A DNA stretch of 64,000 nt. It comes from Bacillus pumilus. GTDB lineage: Bacteria > Bacillota > Bacilli > Bacillales > Bacillaceae. Both the position numbers and the translations under genes were made by a program. The notes beneath the pieces are model-generated. The model was not told the DNA's origin. It worked only from the letters and a program-made list of their open reading frames with translations, and did no database searches. Shown one piece after another: positions 36,333-47,064 of the stretch; positions within the stretch are counted from its first letter, which is position 1, and each line of letters begins with the position of its first letter. Location: positions 558,001 through 622,000 of the forward strand of contig NZ_CP046128.1 of assembly GCF_038738535.1 (NCBI RefSeq), read 5' to 3'.

Positions 36333-36507
36333 AAGTCGTATAATCGCGGGGATATGGCCCGCAAGTTTCTACCAAGCTACCGTAAATGGCTTGACTACGT
36401 CAATTCACACTCGTTTGATATAAATCATGCATTGTTCTTGTTTTATGTCACGGTCTGAATTCACACTTGTAGTCAAGCGTCCCAAAACTGTTGGGGCGTT
36501 TTTTATT
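36333..36507 (+). promoter_or_regulatory. Guanine riboswitch of pbuG
   Basis: A purine aptamer at about 36333-36402: P2 with loop GATATGG, P3 with loop CCGTAAAT, and J3/1 TTGACTACG. The pyrimidine that pairs with the ligand is C, which indicates guanine/hypoxanthine specificity. The expression platform is visible: CTTGACTAC (36390-36398) is perfectly complementary to GTAGTCAAG (36469-36477), which overlaps the 5' half of a terminator stem GCGTCCCAA / TTGGGGCGT followed by six T residues. Guanine binding would favour the terminator. Confidence 0.93.
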
Positions 36508-36562
36508 TGACTTGTGAATGGGACAGACTAAAGCAAAAGGACATGAAGGGAGTCAGTTGGCT

Positions 36563-37888
36563 TTGAAACAGTTTTTTCAGTTTGATGAGTTAGGAACGAA
36601 TTACCGCAGAGAAATCATCGGTGGTTTAACCACATTTTTGTCGATGGCTTACATTTTGTTTGTCAATCCGATCACACTTGCTTTAGTGTCCGTACCGGAT
36701 TTTCCAGATAAATTACGAATTGATCAGGGCGCTGTCTTTACAGCGACGGCGTTAGCCTCTGCCGCAGGGTGTATTCTGATGGGGTTGATTGCCAGGTATC
36801 CGATTGCGATTGCACCAGGTATGGGTTTGAATGCCTTCTTCGCCTTCTCGGTTGTTCTTGGCATGGGCATCACATGGGAAGCAGCACTTTCTGGTGTGTT
36901 TGTTTCAGGAATGATCTTTGTTGCCCTTTCTTTAACAGGTTTCCGTGAAAAAATCATCAATGCCATTCCGGCTGAGCTGAAGCTGGCGGTTGGTGCGGGT
37001 ATTGGTTTGTTCATTACGTTTGTCGGTCTGCAAGGCTCTGGCATTATCGCCAATAATGATAATACGCTCGTTTCGATTGGAAACATTCACAGTGGCCCTG
37101 TCTTATTAACGGTGTTTGGTATCGTTGTGACTGTCATTTTAATGGTTCTTCGAGTGAATGCAGGTGTCTTCATCGGGATGCTTGTGACAGCTATTGCAGG
37201 AATGATCGTTGGTCTTGTACCAGTACCGACGCAAATTGTGGGAAGTATTCCAAGCTTATCTCCAACCTTTGGCCAAGCCTTGATTCATTTACCAGAAATT
37301 TTCTCAATTCAAATGCTTGTCGTGATTTTAACGTTCTTATTCGTTGGGTTCTTTGATACAGCAGGAACGCTTGTGGCTGTTGCAACCCAAGCTGGTTTAA
37401 TGAAAAATAATGAGCTGCCGCGTGCAGGAAGAGCACTTCTGGCGGATTCATCTTCAATCGTTGTAGGTTCTGTCCTTGGAACATCCACAACGACATCTTA
37501 TGTTGAATCCAGCTCAGGTGTAGCTGCTGGTGCGCGTTCTGGATTTGCAGCTGTCGTAACAGGTATTTTCTTCTTACTTGCGATGTTCTTCTCGCCGCTA
37601 TTATCCATCGTTACATCGAATGTGACAGCACCTGCTTTAATCATTGTCGGTGCACTGATGGTCGCTCCGCTTGCGAAGATTGCCTGGGATCGTTTTGAAA
37701 TTGCCGTACCAGCCTTCTTAACGATGATTATGATGCCACTCACATACAGTATTGCAACAGGGATTGCGGTTGGCTTTATTTTCTACCCGATTACGATGAT
37801 CTTTAAAGGGAAAGCCAAAGAAGTACATCCGATTATGTACGGATTGTTTGTGATCTTTATTCTTTACTTTGCTTTCTTAAATCATTAA
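36563..37888 (+). CDS. pbuG: Hypoxanthine/guanine permease PbuG
   Basis: A NCS2/AzgA-type purine permease of about 440 residues with twelve to fourteen helices. Segments EIIGGLTTFLSMAYILFVNP, PGMGLNAFFAFSVV and FFDTAGTLVAVATQAG are family hallmarks. The likely start is TTG at 36563, giving MKQFFQFDELG as in B. subtilis, with AAGGGAG 10 bases ahead. An ATG at 36518 in frame would add 15 residues but lies within the terminator end and has no site. Expression is set by PurR boxes and a guanine riboswitch, so uptake is low when guanine is plentiful. Confidence 0.95.
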   Translation: MKQFFQFDELGTNYRREIIGGLTTFLSMAYILFVNPITLALVSVPDFPDKLRIDQGAVFTATALASAAGCILMGLIARYPIAIAPGMGLNAFFAFSVVLGMGITWEAALSGVFVSGMIFVALSLTGFREKIINAIPAELKLAVGAGIGLFITFVGLQGSGIIANNDNTLVSIGNIHSGPVLLTVFGIVVTVILMVLRVNAGVFIGMLVTAIAGMIVGLVPVPTQIVGSIPSLSPTFGQALIHLPEIFSIQMLVVILTFLFVGFFDTAGTLVAVATQAGLMKNNELPRAGRALLADSSSIVVGSVLGTSTTTSYVESSSGVAAGARSGFAAVVTGIFFLLAMFFSPLLSIVTSNVTAPALIIVGALMVAPLAKIAWDRFEIAVPAFLTMIMMPLTYSIATGIAVGFIFYPITMIFKGKAKEVHPIMYGLFVIFILYFAFLNH

Positions 37889-37898
37889 TTGTGCAATC

Positions 37899-37932
37899 AA
37901 AACAGCAGCTCATGGAAGCTGCTGTTTTTTTG
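37899..37932 (+). terminator. Terminator after pbuG
   Basis: AACAGCAGCT pairs with AGCTGCTGTT, loop of 6, followed by seven T residues. Confidence 0.93.
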
Positions 37933-38106
37933 TTTTGTCTAATTTTCTTGCCATTTTAAAACCTCTGCTGCCCTTTATCCGTCTATTCGTATGAACGTCA
38001 AGGCATCTTGACTGAACAGAGAGACTCCGCTACTTTAAGAGGAGTCATCGGAACAGGACATTCGTATGAGCCTGTTTGGATTGTGCTGGATAGGAGTTGA
38101 TATGAG

Positions 38107-38907
38107 ATGTTAGAAAAAGATGAAGAGCAAAGTACATCAGACTTAAAAAATGAAGAGCCATCAATAGATCAAGAAACGAGGCAATCCCGCCTCAGCAGAA
38201 GCGCCGCAAAACGTAGAAGAACCTCGAAAGCAAAAGCAGCAGCGGCTGATGAGCGTTCTGCCATTCAGCGTATGCTGCAAGGTGTAGGAGGCGCGTTTAA
38301 GCGCTATGGCTCATATGGACTTGCGATGTTAAAATCACCGAGCCGGGCCATCAATCAAGCGGAAACATTACGGATGAAGTACGCCTGGATTTCGATTGTG
38401 TTATGCAGCGTGTTTTTTGCTTTAGGCAACTATGTTCAATTAAAGGCGTCAAAGACCCGTTTATTAGGCTTTGGCATTCATTACTCTTTTGGTGACGCCT
38501 TTTTGAGGATAGCGGTCTTTACACTCATCCTGTTGACATTGATGATGCTTACCGTCTGGTTACTCGGAAAGTACATGCTAAAAGGAAACATATCACTGAA
38601 AGAAGTGATCATGAAGTTTGGTGCCGCCCTTGTGCCGGTTTTGGTTTTATCCATCCTTTGGCTTGTATTTGCCATGATGAATATTCCATATGTGACGGTC
38701 ATTTTATCTGTGATGATGTTTTTTGGTCTCCAGTTGATTGCGGTCGTTCTCTTTCGCTCGATTCAATCGGAGCATGAAGCGGTGCGCGGTGATTTGATGT
38801 ATGCGGGCTGGATCTTTTTATTGGTGGAGCTTGTCATCATTGCACTACTCTGGAGCATTGTCGGAGAGTATTTGATTCCATCACTTGTTCCTGTTCGATT
38901 TGGATAA
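38107..38907 (+). CDS. yebC: Membrane protein YebC
   Basis: A 266-residue membrane protein. The first 80 residues are charged and serine/lysine-rich (RLSRSAAKRRRTSKAKAAA), then five hydrophobic spans run to the end. In position and length it matches B. subtilis YebC, which lies behind pbuG. This is not the unrelated translation factor also called YebC. Function is unknown. It ends at a strong hairpin. Confidence 0.82.
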   Translation: MLEKDEEQSTSDLKNEEPSIDQETRQSRLSRSAAKRRRTSKAKAAAADERSAIQRMLQGVGGAFKRYGSYGLAMLKSPSRAINQAETLRMKYAWISIVLCSVFFALGNYVQLKASKTRLLGFGIHYSFGDAFLRIAVFTLILLTLMMLTVWLLGKYMLKGNISLKEVIMKFGAALVPVLVLSILWLVFAMMNIPYVTVILSVMMFFGLQLIAVVLFRSIQSEHEAVRGDLMYAGWIFLLVELVIIALLWSIVGEYLIPSLVPVRFG

Positions 38908-38913
38908 ACACAC

Positions 38914-38947
38914 TGAAAGCCTCCTTTTTTAAAAAAGGAGGCTTTCA
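38914..38947 (+). terminator. Terminator after yebC
   Basis: A perfect 17-base stem: TGAAAGCCTCC with six T residues pairs with six A residues and GGAGGCTTTCA. Because the T run falls inside the stem, it also reads as a long inverted repeat. Confidence 0.75.
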
Positions 38948-39109
38948 TGTTGAGAAGAGGAAAAAACGGGTAAACTCTTGGTAACAAAGACCACCTTTGT
39001 TGTCGAAAGATATATGTGTTTTTCTCGCGCAAATTTGATTGTATCAAGGTATGTTCTCTAGTAGAATATGGGGTGCTTTATTTGATTTTTAGTGCAGGGG
39101 GTTCGAATC

Positions 39110-39664
39110 GTGCTTCAACAACTTTTATCCAATGCGTTCACCATGGTTTTGATCATTTTAGTGATTAATATTGTCTATGTTTCTTTTTCCACTATGCGTT
39201 TGATTTTAACAATGAAAGGCAGACGGTACGCAGCTGCTTTTGCTGGTACGATTGAAATGCTTATCTATGTCATTGGGTTAAGTATCGTACTTGATAACTT
39301 AGATCAAATACAAAATGTCATTGCGTATGCGCTAGGTTATGGGATGGGAATCATTGTCGGGATGAAAATTGAAGAGAAGCTGGCACTTGGCTACACAACT
39401 GTTAACGTGATCACAAAAGAATTGGATGTCGATCTCCCAAGACAATTGAGAGAAAAAGGATATGGTGTCACCAGCTGGGTAGCAGGCGGTCTTGAAGGAG
39501 ACCGGACAGCATTGCAAATTTTAACACCGAGAAAATATGAACTGCAATTATATGAAACGATTAAAACGCTGGATTCAAAGGCGTTTATCATTTCGTATGA
39601 GCCCAAATCGATTCACGGCGGCTTCTGGGTGAAGGCTGTGAAGAAAAGGAGAATTAAAGAATGA
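39110..39664 (+). CDS. yebE: DUF2179/UPF0316 membrane protein YebE
   Basis: A 184-residue protein with three membrane helices (residues about 8-95) and a cytoplasmic DUF2179 domain of about 80 residues. [20 protein letters not shown] marks the join. DUF2179 domains bind small ligands in related YitT-like proteins. The GTG at 39110 is chosen by the CAGGGGG site 8 bases ahead and by agreement with B. subtilis YebE, which begins MLQ. It overlaps yebG by 4 bases. The ligand and role are unknown. Confidence 0.85.
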   Translation: MLQQLLSNAFTMVLIILVINIVYVSFSTMRLILTMKGRRYAAAFAGTIEMLIYVIGLSIVLDNLDQIQNVIAYALGYGMGIIVGMKIEEKLALGYTTVNVITKELDVDLPRQLREKGYGVTSWVAGGLEGDRTALQILTPRKYELQLYETIKTLDSKAFIISYEPKSIHGGFWVKAVKKRRIKE

Positions 39665-39861
39665 CCGCAAAACCAAAGAAGAAGAAATTCTATGTGGAAG
39701 ACAACATGACGATCGATCAAGTGTTGTCCCAGATGGCAGCGGAAGGCTACTCGCCTGTCCGACGAATGGAGGAGCCCATTTTTCAGGAAAAGAAGGAAAA
39801 TGGGTCGATTCAGATCATTCCGATTGGGAAAAAAATCGTATTTGAAGGAAAAATAGTCTAA
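39661..39861 (+). CDS. yebG: Small NETI-motif-type protein YebG
   Basis: A 66-residue basic protein, [20 protein letters not shown] and [16 protein letters not shown], matching the short Bacillus family named for an NETI motif; here the motif reads NMTI. It is coupled to yebE through a 4-base overlap. Its stop codon lies inside the first PurR box of the pur promoter, so the end of yebEG and the pur operon control region are directly adjacent. Function unknown. Confidence 0.8.
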   Translation: MTAKPKKKKFYVEDNMTIDQVLSQMAAEGYSPVRRMEEPIFQEKKENGSIQIIPIGKKIVFEGKIV

Positions 39862-39936
39862 ATCCGAACATTAAAACGACGACTTCATAGATTGTTCGAT
39901 AAATCCGTTGACATCATGAACATCCGTTGTTAAGAT
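39860..39936 (+). promoter_or_regulatory. pur operon promoter with two PurR boxes
   Basis: The first PurBox AAATCCGAACATT (39860-39872) is a full match to AWWWCCGAACWWT. An inverted second box, ATTGTTCGATAAA (39891-39903), follows with 18 bases between. The promoter TTGACA (39908-39913), 17 bases, TAAGAT (39931-39936) comes next. PurR bound to PRPP-responsive boxes represses the operon when adenine nucleotides are high. The layout is that of B. subtilis purE. Confidence 0.9.
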
Positions 39937-39954
39937 AAACATGAAATCAAAACA

Positions 39955-40130
39955 CGAGCCTCATATAATCTTGGGAATATGGCCCATAAGTTTCTACCCA
40001 GTTACCGTAAATGACTGGACTATGCAGGATAGTGAACAAAACTGACATGGCGTTTCAAAAGCGAACAGCGCTTACCATGGCCCGGTTTGTGTTGCTTCCT
40101 AACAATGCAATGCAAATCGGGCCTTTTTGT
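39955..40130 (+). promoter_or_regulatory. Guanine riboswitch of the pur operon
   Basis: The aptamer lies at about 39955-40026 with P2 loop AATATGG, P3 loop CCGTAAAT and J3/1 GGACTATG, where the ligand-pairing pyrimidine is C (guanine type). Downstream a terminator stem GGCCCG-GTTTG / CAAAT-CGGGCC (40079-40123) ends in five T residues. purE begins 80 bases later. Together with PurR this gives two-level control: adenine status through initiation and guanine through attenuation. Confidence 0.92.
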
Positions 40131-40211
40131 TCGGCGTTTGACAAGCTGCTTAGGTTTGGGAAGCGTGTCAAACGATACAAAATCGAATATCAGCTTAAAG
40201 GTGGGGACAAA

Positions 40212-40700
40212 ATGAAGCCGCTTGTAGGTGTCATCATGGGAAGTACATCTGATTGGGAAACAATGAAAAATGCGTGCGATATCTTAGAGGAATTAGACAT
40301 TCCGTATGAAAAACAGGTGGTATCCGCACATCGGACACCTGACTTGATGTTTGAATATGCGGCAGAAGCAAGAGGTAAAGGACTAAAAGTCATCATTGCC
40401 GGTGCTGGAGGCGCAGCACATTTACCGGGGATGGTCGCAGCGAAAACGACACTGCCGGTCATTGGTGTGCCCGTACAATCAAAAGCACTAAATGGGCTGG
40501 ATTCCTTATTATCCATCGTTCAAATGCCAGGCGGTGTACCGGTTGCGACAGTGGCGATTGGCAAAGCCGGTGCAACAAATGCAGGGCTTCTTGCCGCGCA
40601 AATGATTTCAGCATTTGATGAAACAATCGCTGCTCGCCTTGAAGAAAGAAGAGAGCAAACAAAACAGACTGTACTAGAAAGCAGTGATCAGCTTGTCTAA
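40212..40700 (+). CDS. purE: N5-carboxyaminoimidazole ribonucleotide mutase PurE
   Basis: PurE rearranges N5-CAIR to CAIR in purine synthesis. The 162-residue protein starts [17 protein letters not shown], has [13 protein letters not shown] with the catalytic His, and [11 protein letters not shown] and [11 protein letters not shown]. The ATG at 40212 has AAAGGTGGGG ahead; the frame is open far upstream through the leader but has no start site there. First gene of the twelve-gene pur operon; overlaps purK by 8 bases. Confidence 0.97.
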   Translation: MKPLVGVIMGSTSDWETMKNACDILEELDIPYEKQVVSAHRTPDLMFEYAAEARGKGLKVIIAGAGGAAHLPGMVAAKTTLPVIGVPVQSKALNGLDSLLSIVQMPGGVPVATVAIGKAGATNAGLLAAQMISAFDETIAARLEERREQTKQTVLESSDQLV

Positions 40701-41835
40701 GCAGACCATTTTTCCAAACGCAACCATCGGTATTATCGGCGGAGGACAGCTTGGCAGATATATGGCCGTCAGCGCAAAGCAAATGGGATACCGGGCAGCT
40801 GTGTTAGATCCAGTCGCACAATCTCCTTGTGGACAGGTTGCTGATACAGAAATCACAGCTGCATATAGTGACCTCGAAGCGATTCGACAGCTGGCAGAAA
40901 TCAGCGATGTCGTGACATATGAATTTGAAAATATTGATTATGATGCACTTAATCAATTGAAGGAAGAAGCCAATTTACCGCAAGGAAGTGAACTTCTTCT
41001 TTTAACTCAAAATCGTGAAACGGAGAAAAAAGGGATTGTAGACGCAGGCTGTGAAGTCGCGCCTTATCGCATCATTCATGATGAAAAAGAGCTGGAAGAC
41101 GCAGTGGCCGTGCTTGGTTTGCCAGCCGTGCTGAAAACATGCAGAGGCGGCTACGACGGAAAAGGGCAGTATGTGATCAAGGAAAAAGGACAGCTTCATG
41201 AAGCAGCAGCATTGCTCACACATGGAACTTGTATTTTAGAAAGCTGGGTCCCATTTCAAATGGAGCTCTCGGTGATCGTCACTCGTTCTATTCATGGGGA
41301 GATTGCGGTATTCCCAGTCGCTGAGAACATTCATAAGCACAACATTTTGTTCCAAAGCATTGTGCCTGCAAGGGTAGAGGAACGCATTCAGGAGAAGGCA
41401 AAAGAGCTGGCAACGACACTGGCTGAAAAGCTGGGGCTAGTCGGTACACTTGCTGTAGAACTGTTCCTGACAAACGAGGGAGAGCTGCTCGTCAATGAAC
41501 TGGCGCCTCGCCCGCATAATTCTGGTCATTATACGCTCGATTTATGTGAGACGAGTCAGTTTGAACAGCACGTTCGCGCGATATGTGGTTTGCCGCTTGG
41601 CGGTACAGCCCTTTTCTCAGAGGGCATGATGGTGAACTTATTAGGCGATGAAGTGGACATCCCAACAGAGCATCCTGAGCTTCTCAAAGAAGCGAAGCTT
41701 TATCTATATGGAAAGCATGAAGTAAAAGCCGGCCGCAAAATGGGTCACATGACATTTATGAAACAGCTTGATGATGAATGGATGACAAACATCACAAAGA
41801 TATGGACTGAAAGAGATGGAGGAAACGGGAAATGA
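40693..41835 (+). CDS. purK: N5-carboxyaminoimidazole ribonucleotide synthase PurK
   Basis: PurK carboxylates AIR to N5-CAIR with ATP and bicarbonate. The ATP-grasp protein has about 380 residues: [20 protein letters not shown] (N-terminal Rossmann), [11 protein letters not shown] (glycine loop) and [15 protein letters not shown] (metal and ATP site). The start may be TTG 40693, matching B. subtilis PurK, or GTG 40684; both overlap purE. It overlaps purB by 4 bases. Confidence 0.95.
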   Translation: MSKQTIFPNATIGIIGGGQLGRYMAVSAKQMGYRAAVLDPVAQSPCGQVADTEITAAYSDLEAIRQLAEISDVVTYEFENIDYDALNQLKEEANLPQGSELLLLTQNRETEKKGIVDAGCEVAPYRIIHDEKELEDAVAVLGLPAVLKTCRGGYDGKGQYVIKEKGQLHEAAALLTHGTCILESWVPFQMELSVIVTRSIHGEIAVFPVAENIHKHNILFQSIVPARVEERIQEKAKELATTLAEKLGLVGTLAVELFLTNEGELLVNELAPRPHNSGHYTLDLCETSQFEQHVRAICGLPLGGTALFSEGMMVNLLGDEVDIPTEHPELLKEAKLYLYGKHEVKAGRKMGHMTFMKQLDDEWMTNITKIWTERDGGNGK

Positions 41836-43127
41836 TCGAACGTTACGCACGACCAGAAATGTCAGCAATCTGGACAGAGGAAAACAAATTTAATGCATGG
41901 CTTGAAGTAGAAATTCTCGCTTGTGAAGCTTGGGCAGAGCTTGGCGTTATTCCGAAAGAAGACGTTGTGACCATGCGCAAGAATGCAAGCTTTGATATTG
42001 ATCGTATTCTAGAGATTGAACAAGACACGCGCCACGACGTGGTTGCCTTTACGCGTGCTGTATCTGAATCTCTAGGAGAAGAAAGAAAGTGGGTTCATTA
42101 CGGGTTAACATCTACAGACGTAGTGGATACGGCGCTTTCATATTTATTAAAGCAGGCGAACGATATCTTGCTCAAGGACATTGAGAGATTTGTTGACATC
42201 CTAAAAGAAAAAGCAAAAGAGCACAAATATACCGTCATGATGGGCCGTACACATGGTGTACACGCTGAACCGACAACATTTGGCCTGAAGCTTGGTCTTT
42301 GGTACGAAGAAATGAAGCGTAACCTAGAACGTTTTAAACAAGCAAAAGCTGGCATCGAATACGGCAAAATTTCTGGAGCTGTTGGCACATATGCGAACAT
42401 CGACCCGTTTGTTGAGCAATATGTATGTGAGAAGCTTGGCATCAAAGCTGCACCAATTTCAACCCAAACCTTGCAGCGTGATCGTCATGCAGATTACATG
42501 GCTACTCTTGCACTCGTCGCAACAAGCATTGAGAAATTTGCTGTTGAAATTCGTGGACTTCAAAAGAGTGAAACACGTGAAGTAGAAGAGTTCTTCGCAA
42601 AAGGACAAAAAGGATCATCAGCGATGCCGCATAAACGGAACCCAATCGGCTCTGAAAATATGACGGGAATTGCCCGCGTCATCCGTGGATATATGCTGAC
42701 AGCTTATGAAAATGTACCGCTTTGGCATGAGCGTGATATTTCTCATTCCTCTGCTGAGCGCATCATTTTACCAGATGCAACGATTGCACTGAACTATATG
42801 CTGAACCGTTTCTCAAACATCGTGAAGAACTTGACGGTCTTCCCTGAGAACATGAAACGCAACATGGACCGCACACTTGGCTTGATTTACTCACAGCGCG
42901 TTCTTCTTGCATTAATCGATACAGGCATGGCACGTGAAGAGGCATATGATACGGTTCAGCCGAAGGCGATGGAAGCGTGGGAAAAGCAGGTGCCATTCCG
43001 TTCATTAGTAGAAGCGGAGGAAAAAATCACATCACGCTTAACACCTGAACAAATCGCTGACTGCTTCGATTACAACTATCACTTGAAAAATGTCGAGATG
43101 ATTTTCGAACGTCTAGGTCTTGCGTAA
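41832..43127 (+). CDS. purB: Adenylosuccinate lyase PurB
   Basis: PurB removes fumarate from SAICAR and from adenylosuccinate, serving both IMP and AMP synthesis. The 431-residue chain has the fumarase/lyase superfamily signatures: [29 protein letters not shown] with the catalytic His, and the flexible loop [11 protein letters not shown] with the catalytic Ser. It follows purK with a 4-base overlap and is separated from purC by 72 bases containing a small hairpin GCCTG / CAGGC. Confidence 0.97.
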   Translation: MIERYARPEMSAIWTEENKFNAWLEVEILACEAWAELGVIPKEDVVTMRKNASFDIDRILEIEQDTRHDVVAFTRAVSESLGEERKWVHYGLTSTDVVDTALSYLLKQANDILLKDIERFVDILKEKAKEHKYTVMMGRTHGVHAEPTTFGLKLGLWYEEMKRNLERFKQAKAGIEYGKISGAVGTYANIDPFVEQYVCEKLGIKAAPISTQTLQRDRHADYMATLALVATSIEKFAVEIRGLQKSETREVEEFFAKGQKGSSAMPHKRNPIGSENMTGIARVIRGYMLTAYENVPLWHERDISHSSAERIILPDATIALNYMLNRFSNIVKNLTVFPENMKRNMDRTLGLIYSQRVLLALIDTGMAREEAYDTVQPKAMEAWEKQVPFRSLVEAEEKITSRLTPEQIADCFDYNYHLKNVEMIFERLGLA

Positions 43128-43199
43128 GAAATGGGCCGCCTGCTTGTCAGGCACCCAATCCTGAAAATTGCCAACATTCAAATTAGGAGGCCAACCTGA

Positions 43200-43922
43200 A
43201 TGACTGTGAAACAAGAACTTCTCTACGAAGGCAAAGCGAAAAAAATCTATCAGACCGATGACGAGCATATTTTATATGTCGAATATAAAGACTCAGCGAC
43301 AGCATTTAACGGCGAAAAGAAAGCTGAAATCGAAGGCAAAGGCAGACTGAATAACGAAATTTCAAGCTTAATCTTTCAAATGCTGCATGAGAAAGGGATC
43401 AACAATCACTTTGTGAAACGACTCTCTGACACAGAACAGCTCATTCAAAAGGTGCAGATTGTTCCGCTTGAAGTGGTTGTACGAAATGTAGTGGCAGGCA
43501 GTATGTCAAAGCGCCTTGGCATTCCAGAGGGAACAAAACTGGATACACCATTAATCGAGTTTTACTACAAGGATGATGCACTCGGCGATCCGCTCATTAC
43601 AGAAGATCATATTCACATTTTAGATGCAGCGACACCAGAGCAGGTCGAGGAAATGAAACAGATCACAAGACAAGTGAATGAAGAGTTAAAGCAAATCTTT
43701 TCAGACTGCCATGTGAATTTAATTGATTTCAAGCTTGAATTCGGAATAGATCACGAGAATCGTATTTTGCTAGCTGATGAGATTTCACCTGATACGTGCA
43801 GGCTTTGGGACAAAGATACAAACGAAAAGCTTGATAAAGACGTGTTCAGACGAAACCTGGGCGGCTTAACAAATGCATACGAAGAAATTTTCAAAAGACT
43901 TGGAGGCCATAAACATGTATAA
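43200..43922 (+). CDS. purC: SAICAR synthase PurC
   Basis: PurC joins CAIR and aspartate with ATP to SAICAR. The 240-residue protein begins [18 protein letters not shown], the nucleotide-binding start, and has [16 protein letters not shown] and [22 protein letters not shown] near the C-terminal half. TAGGAGG lies about 9 bases before the ATG at 43200. Overlaps purS by 8 bases, so purC-purS-purQ-purL are coupled. Confidence 0.97.
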   Translation: MTVKQELLYEGKAKKIYQTDDEHILYVEYKDSATAFNGEKKAEIEGKGRLNNEISSLIFQMLHEKGINNHFVKRLSDTEQLIQKVQIVPLEVVVRNVVAGSMSKRLGIPEGTKLDTPLIEFYYKDDALGDPLITEDHIHILDAATPEQVEEMKQITRQVNEELKQIFSDCHVNLIDFKLEFGIDHENRILLADEISPDTCRLWDKDTNEKLDKDVFRRNLGGLTNAYEEIFKRLGGHKHV

Positions 43923-44169
43923 AGTGAAAATTTTTGTCAGCTTAAAAGAGAGCGTTCTTGATCCACAAGGAAGTGCCGTGCAGCACGCCTTGCACAGCAT
44001 GTCTTATCAGGAAGTAAAGGATGTCCGTATCGGGAAATACATGGAGCTTGTCATTGAAAAATCAGATCGTGATTTAGACACAGTCGTCAAAGAAATGTGT
44101 GAAAAATTACTGGCCAACACGGTGATTGAAGATTACCGCTATGAGGTGGAGGAGGTTGTCGCACAGTGA
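43915..44169 (+). CDS. purS: FGAM synthase subunit PurS
   Basis: PurS is the 84-residue small subunit of formylglycinamidine ribonucleotide synthase; it bridges PurQ and PurL and is needed for the transfer of ammonia. [20 protein letters not shown] and [13 protein letters not shown] match the family. The ATG at 43915 has GGAGG ahead; the longer frame with upstream codons is the wrong start. Overlaps purQ by 4 bases. Confidence 0.96.
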   Translation: MYKVKIFVSLKESVLDPQGSAVQHALHSMSYQEVKDVRIGKYMELVIEKSDRDLDTVVKEMCEKLLANTVIEDYRYEVEEVVAQ

Positions 44170-44849
44170 AGTTTGCAGTGATCGTCTTGCCTGGCTCTAA
44201 CTGTGATATCGATATGTACCATGCGATTCAAGATGAGTTAGGTGAACAAGTTGAATATGTATGGCACGACGAAACGAGTCTAGACAGATTTGACGGTGTA
44301 CTCGTACCAGGCGGTTTCTCTTATGGGGATTACTTAAGATGTGGTGCGATCGCTCGCTTCTCTAACATCATGCCGGCGGTGAAAAAAGCAGCTGCGGAAG
44401 GAAAGCCTGTTCTCGGTGTTTGTAACGGGTTCCAAATTCTTCAGGAGCTTGGCATTCTTCCAGGTGCGATGAGACGAAATAAAGACTTGAAATTTATCTG
44501 TCGTTCAGTTGAACTCATTGTAGAGAACAGCGAAACGCAATTTACAAGCGGCTATCAAAAAGGCGAATCCATTACGATTCCTGTAGCACACGGTGAAGGC
44601 AACTTCTACTGTGATGAAGACACTTTAGCGAAGCTCATTCAAAATGGCCAAATCGCTTTCACTTACGGAGACGATATTAACGGCAGTGTCAATCGAATTG
44701 CAGGTATAACGAATGAAGAGGGCAATGTACTCGGCATGATGCCGCACCCTGAGCGCGCGGTTGATTCATTACTAGGCAGCGCAGACGGACTTAAATTGTT
44801 TCAATCTATCGTGAAAAATTGGAGGGACACTCATGTCACTACTGCTTGA
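44166..44849 (+). CDS. purQ: FGAM synthase glutaminase subunit PurQ
   Basis: PurQ is the class-I glutaminase that supplies ammonia to PurL. The 227-residue protein has [15 protein letters not shown], the nucleophile in [11 protein letters not shown] near residue 86, and MPHPERA with the His/Glu pair. Start is GTG at 44166 with GGTGGAGGAGG ahead. Overlaps purL by 17 bases. With PurS and PurL it makes the trimeric Gram-positive enzyme. Confidence 0.97.
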   Translation: MKFAVIVLPGSNCDIDMYHAIQDELGEQVEYVWHDETSLDRFDGVLVPGGFSYGDYLRCGAIARFSNIMPAVKKAAAEGKPVLGVCNGFQILQELGILPGAMRRNKDLKFICRSVELIVENSETQFTSGYQKGESITIPVAHGEGNFYCDEDTLAKLIQNGQIAFTYGDDINGSVNRIAGITNEEGNVLGMMPHPERAVDSLLGSADGLKLFQSIVKNWRDTHVTTA

Positions 44850-47064
44850 ACCAAGTCACAAGCAAATTAAAGAAGAGAAATTGTATCAGCAAATGGGATT
44901 GAGTGATGAAGAATTCGCTTTAATTGAATCCATTATTGGCAGACTGCCAAACTACACAGAAACGGGTATTTTTTCTGTCATGTGGTCAGAGCATTGCAGT
45001 TATAAAAACTCAAAGCCTGTTTTAAGCAAATTCCCGACAAAAGGAGAGCATGTTCTTCAAGGTCCTGGGGAAGGCGCTGGAATCGTGGATATTGGAGACA
45101 ACCAAGCGGTTGTATTTAAAATCGAATCACATAACCATCCATCTGCGATTGAACCGTATCAAGGAGCGGCTACAGGTGTCGGCGGAATTATCCGTGATGT
45201 ATTCTCCATGGGTGCGCGTCCAATTGCTGTATTAAACTCTCTTCGTTTTGGTGAACTGACTTCACCGCGCGTGAAGTACTTGTTTGAAGAAGTAGTGGCA
45301 GGGATCGCAGGCTATGGAAACTGTATCGGAATTCCAACAGTCGGCGGAGAGGTTCATTTTGATCAAAGCTATGAAGGCAATCCGCTCGTAAATGCGATGT
45401 GTGTTGGATTAATCAACCACGAGGACATCAAAAAAGGGCAGGCCAAAGGTGTCGGCAACACGGTTATGTACGTTGGTGCTAAAACGGGACGTGACGGTAT
45501 TCACGGTGCAACATTTGCGTCTGAAGAATTTTCTGATGAATCAGAAGAAAAACGTTCAGCGGTTCAAGTCGGCGATCCGTTCATGGAAAAGCTGCTGCTT
45601 GAAGCGTGCCTTGAAGTCATCAAAAACGATGCGCTCGTTGGGATTCAAGATATGGGAGCGGCTGGCTTAACAAGCTCAAGCGCGGAAATGGCAAGTAAAG
45701 CAGGTTCTGGAATCGAGATGAATCTAGATCTCATTCCGCAGCGTGAAACAGGTATGTCGGCATACGAAATGATGCTGTCTGAATCGCAAGAGAGAATGCT
45801 GCTGGTCATTGAAAAAGGCCGCGAACAAGAAATCATTGATATTTTCGAAAAATACGATCTTGAAGCGGTATCAGTCGGTCATGTGACAGACGATAAAATG
45901 CTTCGTTTACTCCATCAAGGTGAAGTCGTATGTGAGCTTCCTGTTGACGCTCTTGCAGAAGAAGCGCCGGTTTATCACAAGCCATCAAGTGAGCCTGCAT
46001 ACTATCGTGAGTTTTTAGAAACAAAAGTTGAAGCTCCAGCCATCACAGATGCAGCCGAAACGTTAAAGCAGCTCCTTCAGCAGCCAACAATTGCAAGTAA
46101 AGAATGGGTTTATGATCAGTATGACTACATGGTTCGGACAAATACAGTCGTTGCACCGGGCTCTGATGCGGGCGTACTAAGAATCCGCGGAACGAAAAAA
46201 GCCCTAGCGATGACAACAGATTGTAACGCACGCTATCTCTACCTTGATCCAGAGGTTGGCGGGAAAATCGCAGTCGCTGAAGCAGCACGTAACATTGTCT
46301 GCTCAGGCGCTCGTCCGCTTGCAGTGACAGATAACCTGAACTTCGGTAACCCGGAGAAACCAGAAATTTTCTGGCAAATAGAAAAGTCAGCTGACGGGAT
46401 TAGCGAAGCATGCCGCACGCTAAGCACACCAGTTATCGGTGGGAACGTCTCTTTATATAACGAATCAAATGGAACAGCGATTTACCCAACACCAGTCATT
46501 GGAATGGTTGGTTTGGTTGAAGATACTGCTCATATTACGACTCAATCGTTCCAGCAGGCTGGCGATGTGATTTTCGTCATTGGTGAGACGAAGGAAGAAT
46601 TCGCAGGCAGTGAGCTTCAAAAGATGACAGAAGGCCGTATTTACGGAAAAGCACCAGACATTGATTTGGATGTAGAGCTCACGCGTCAAGAAGCTCTGCT
46701 AGCCGCGATTCAAAACGGTCTCGTTCAATCAGCACACGATGTGTCTGAAGGCGGACTTGGTGTAGCACTTGCTGAAAGTACATTTGGAACAGACGGTCTT
46801 GGCGCTGATATCCAAATCGATTTAAACAGCGAAGCTTCCTTATTCAGTGAAACACAGTCACGTTTTGTTGTCACAGTCAGACCGGAGCACTGCGAAGCGT
46901 TTGCTGCGGCGGTCAAAGATGCGAAAGAAGTCGGAACGGTCACAAATGATGGTGTATTTACCGTCAAAAATCAAGAAGGACAACAATGGATTCATGCAGC
47001 GGTCAACGAGCTTGAACGTGCATGGAAAGGAGCGATCCCATGCTTGCTGAAATCAGAGGCTTAA
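44833..47064 (+). CDS. purL: FGAM synthase catalytic subunit PurL
   Basis: PurL converts FGAR to FGAM with ATP and ammonia from PurQ. The 743-residue chain is the short form made of two PurM-like halves. Motifs: [55 protein letters not shown], and in the second half [12 protein letters not shown] and [11 protein letters not shown]. It overlaps purF by 25 bases, so translation is coupled. Confidence 0.97.
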   Translation: MSLLLEPSHKQIKEEKLYQQMGLSDEEFALIESIIGRLPNYTETGIFSVMWSEHCSYKNSKPVLSKFPTKGEHVLQGPGEGAGIVDIGDNQAVVFKIESHNHPSAIEPYQGAATGVGGIIRDVFSMGARPIAVLNSLRFGELTSPRVKYLFEEVVAGIAGYGNCIGIPTVGGEVHFDQSYEGNPLVNAMCVGLINHEDIKKGQAKGVGNTVMYVGAKTGRDGIHGATFASEEFSDESEEKRSAVQVGDPFMEKLLLEACLEVIKNDALVGIQDMGAAGLTSSSAEMASKAGSGIEMNLDLIPQRETGMSAYEMMLSESQERMLLVIEKGREQEIIDIFEKYDLEAVSVGHVTDDKMLRLLHQGEVVCELPVDALAEEAPVYHKPSSEPAYYREFLETKVEAPAITDAAETLKQLLQQPTIASKEWVYDQYDYMVRTNTVVAPGSDAGVLRIRGTKKALAMTTDCNARYLYLDPEVGGKIAVAEAARNIVCSGARPLAVTDNLNFGNPEKPEIFWQIEKSADGISEACRTLSTPVIGGNVSLYNESNGTAIYPTPVIGMVGLVEDTAHITTQSFQQAGDVIFVIGETKEEFAGSELQKMTEGRIYGKAPDIDLDVELTRQEALLAAIQNGLVQSAHDVSEGGLGVALAESTFGTDGLGADIQIDLNSEASLFSETQSRFVVTVRPEHCEAFAAAVKDAKEVGTVTNDGVFTVKNQEGQQWIHAAVNELERAWKGAIPCLLKSEA

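Noticed and set aside
36333-36402. Adenine riboswitch
   Set aside because: The ligand-pairing pyrimidine in J3/1 (GACTACG) is C, not T, so guanine specificity is indicated.
29780-36520. Direct repeat of the guaA 3' end as an attachment site of an integrated element
   Set aside because: No second copy of the terminal guaA sequence (ATTGAGTGGGAG) was found at the other side of the island, and no recombinase gene lies inside.
36724-37086. 120-codon minus-strand frame within pbuG
   Set aside because: Antisense to conserved membrane segments of pbuG.
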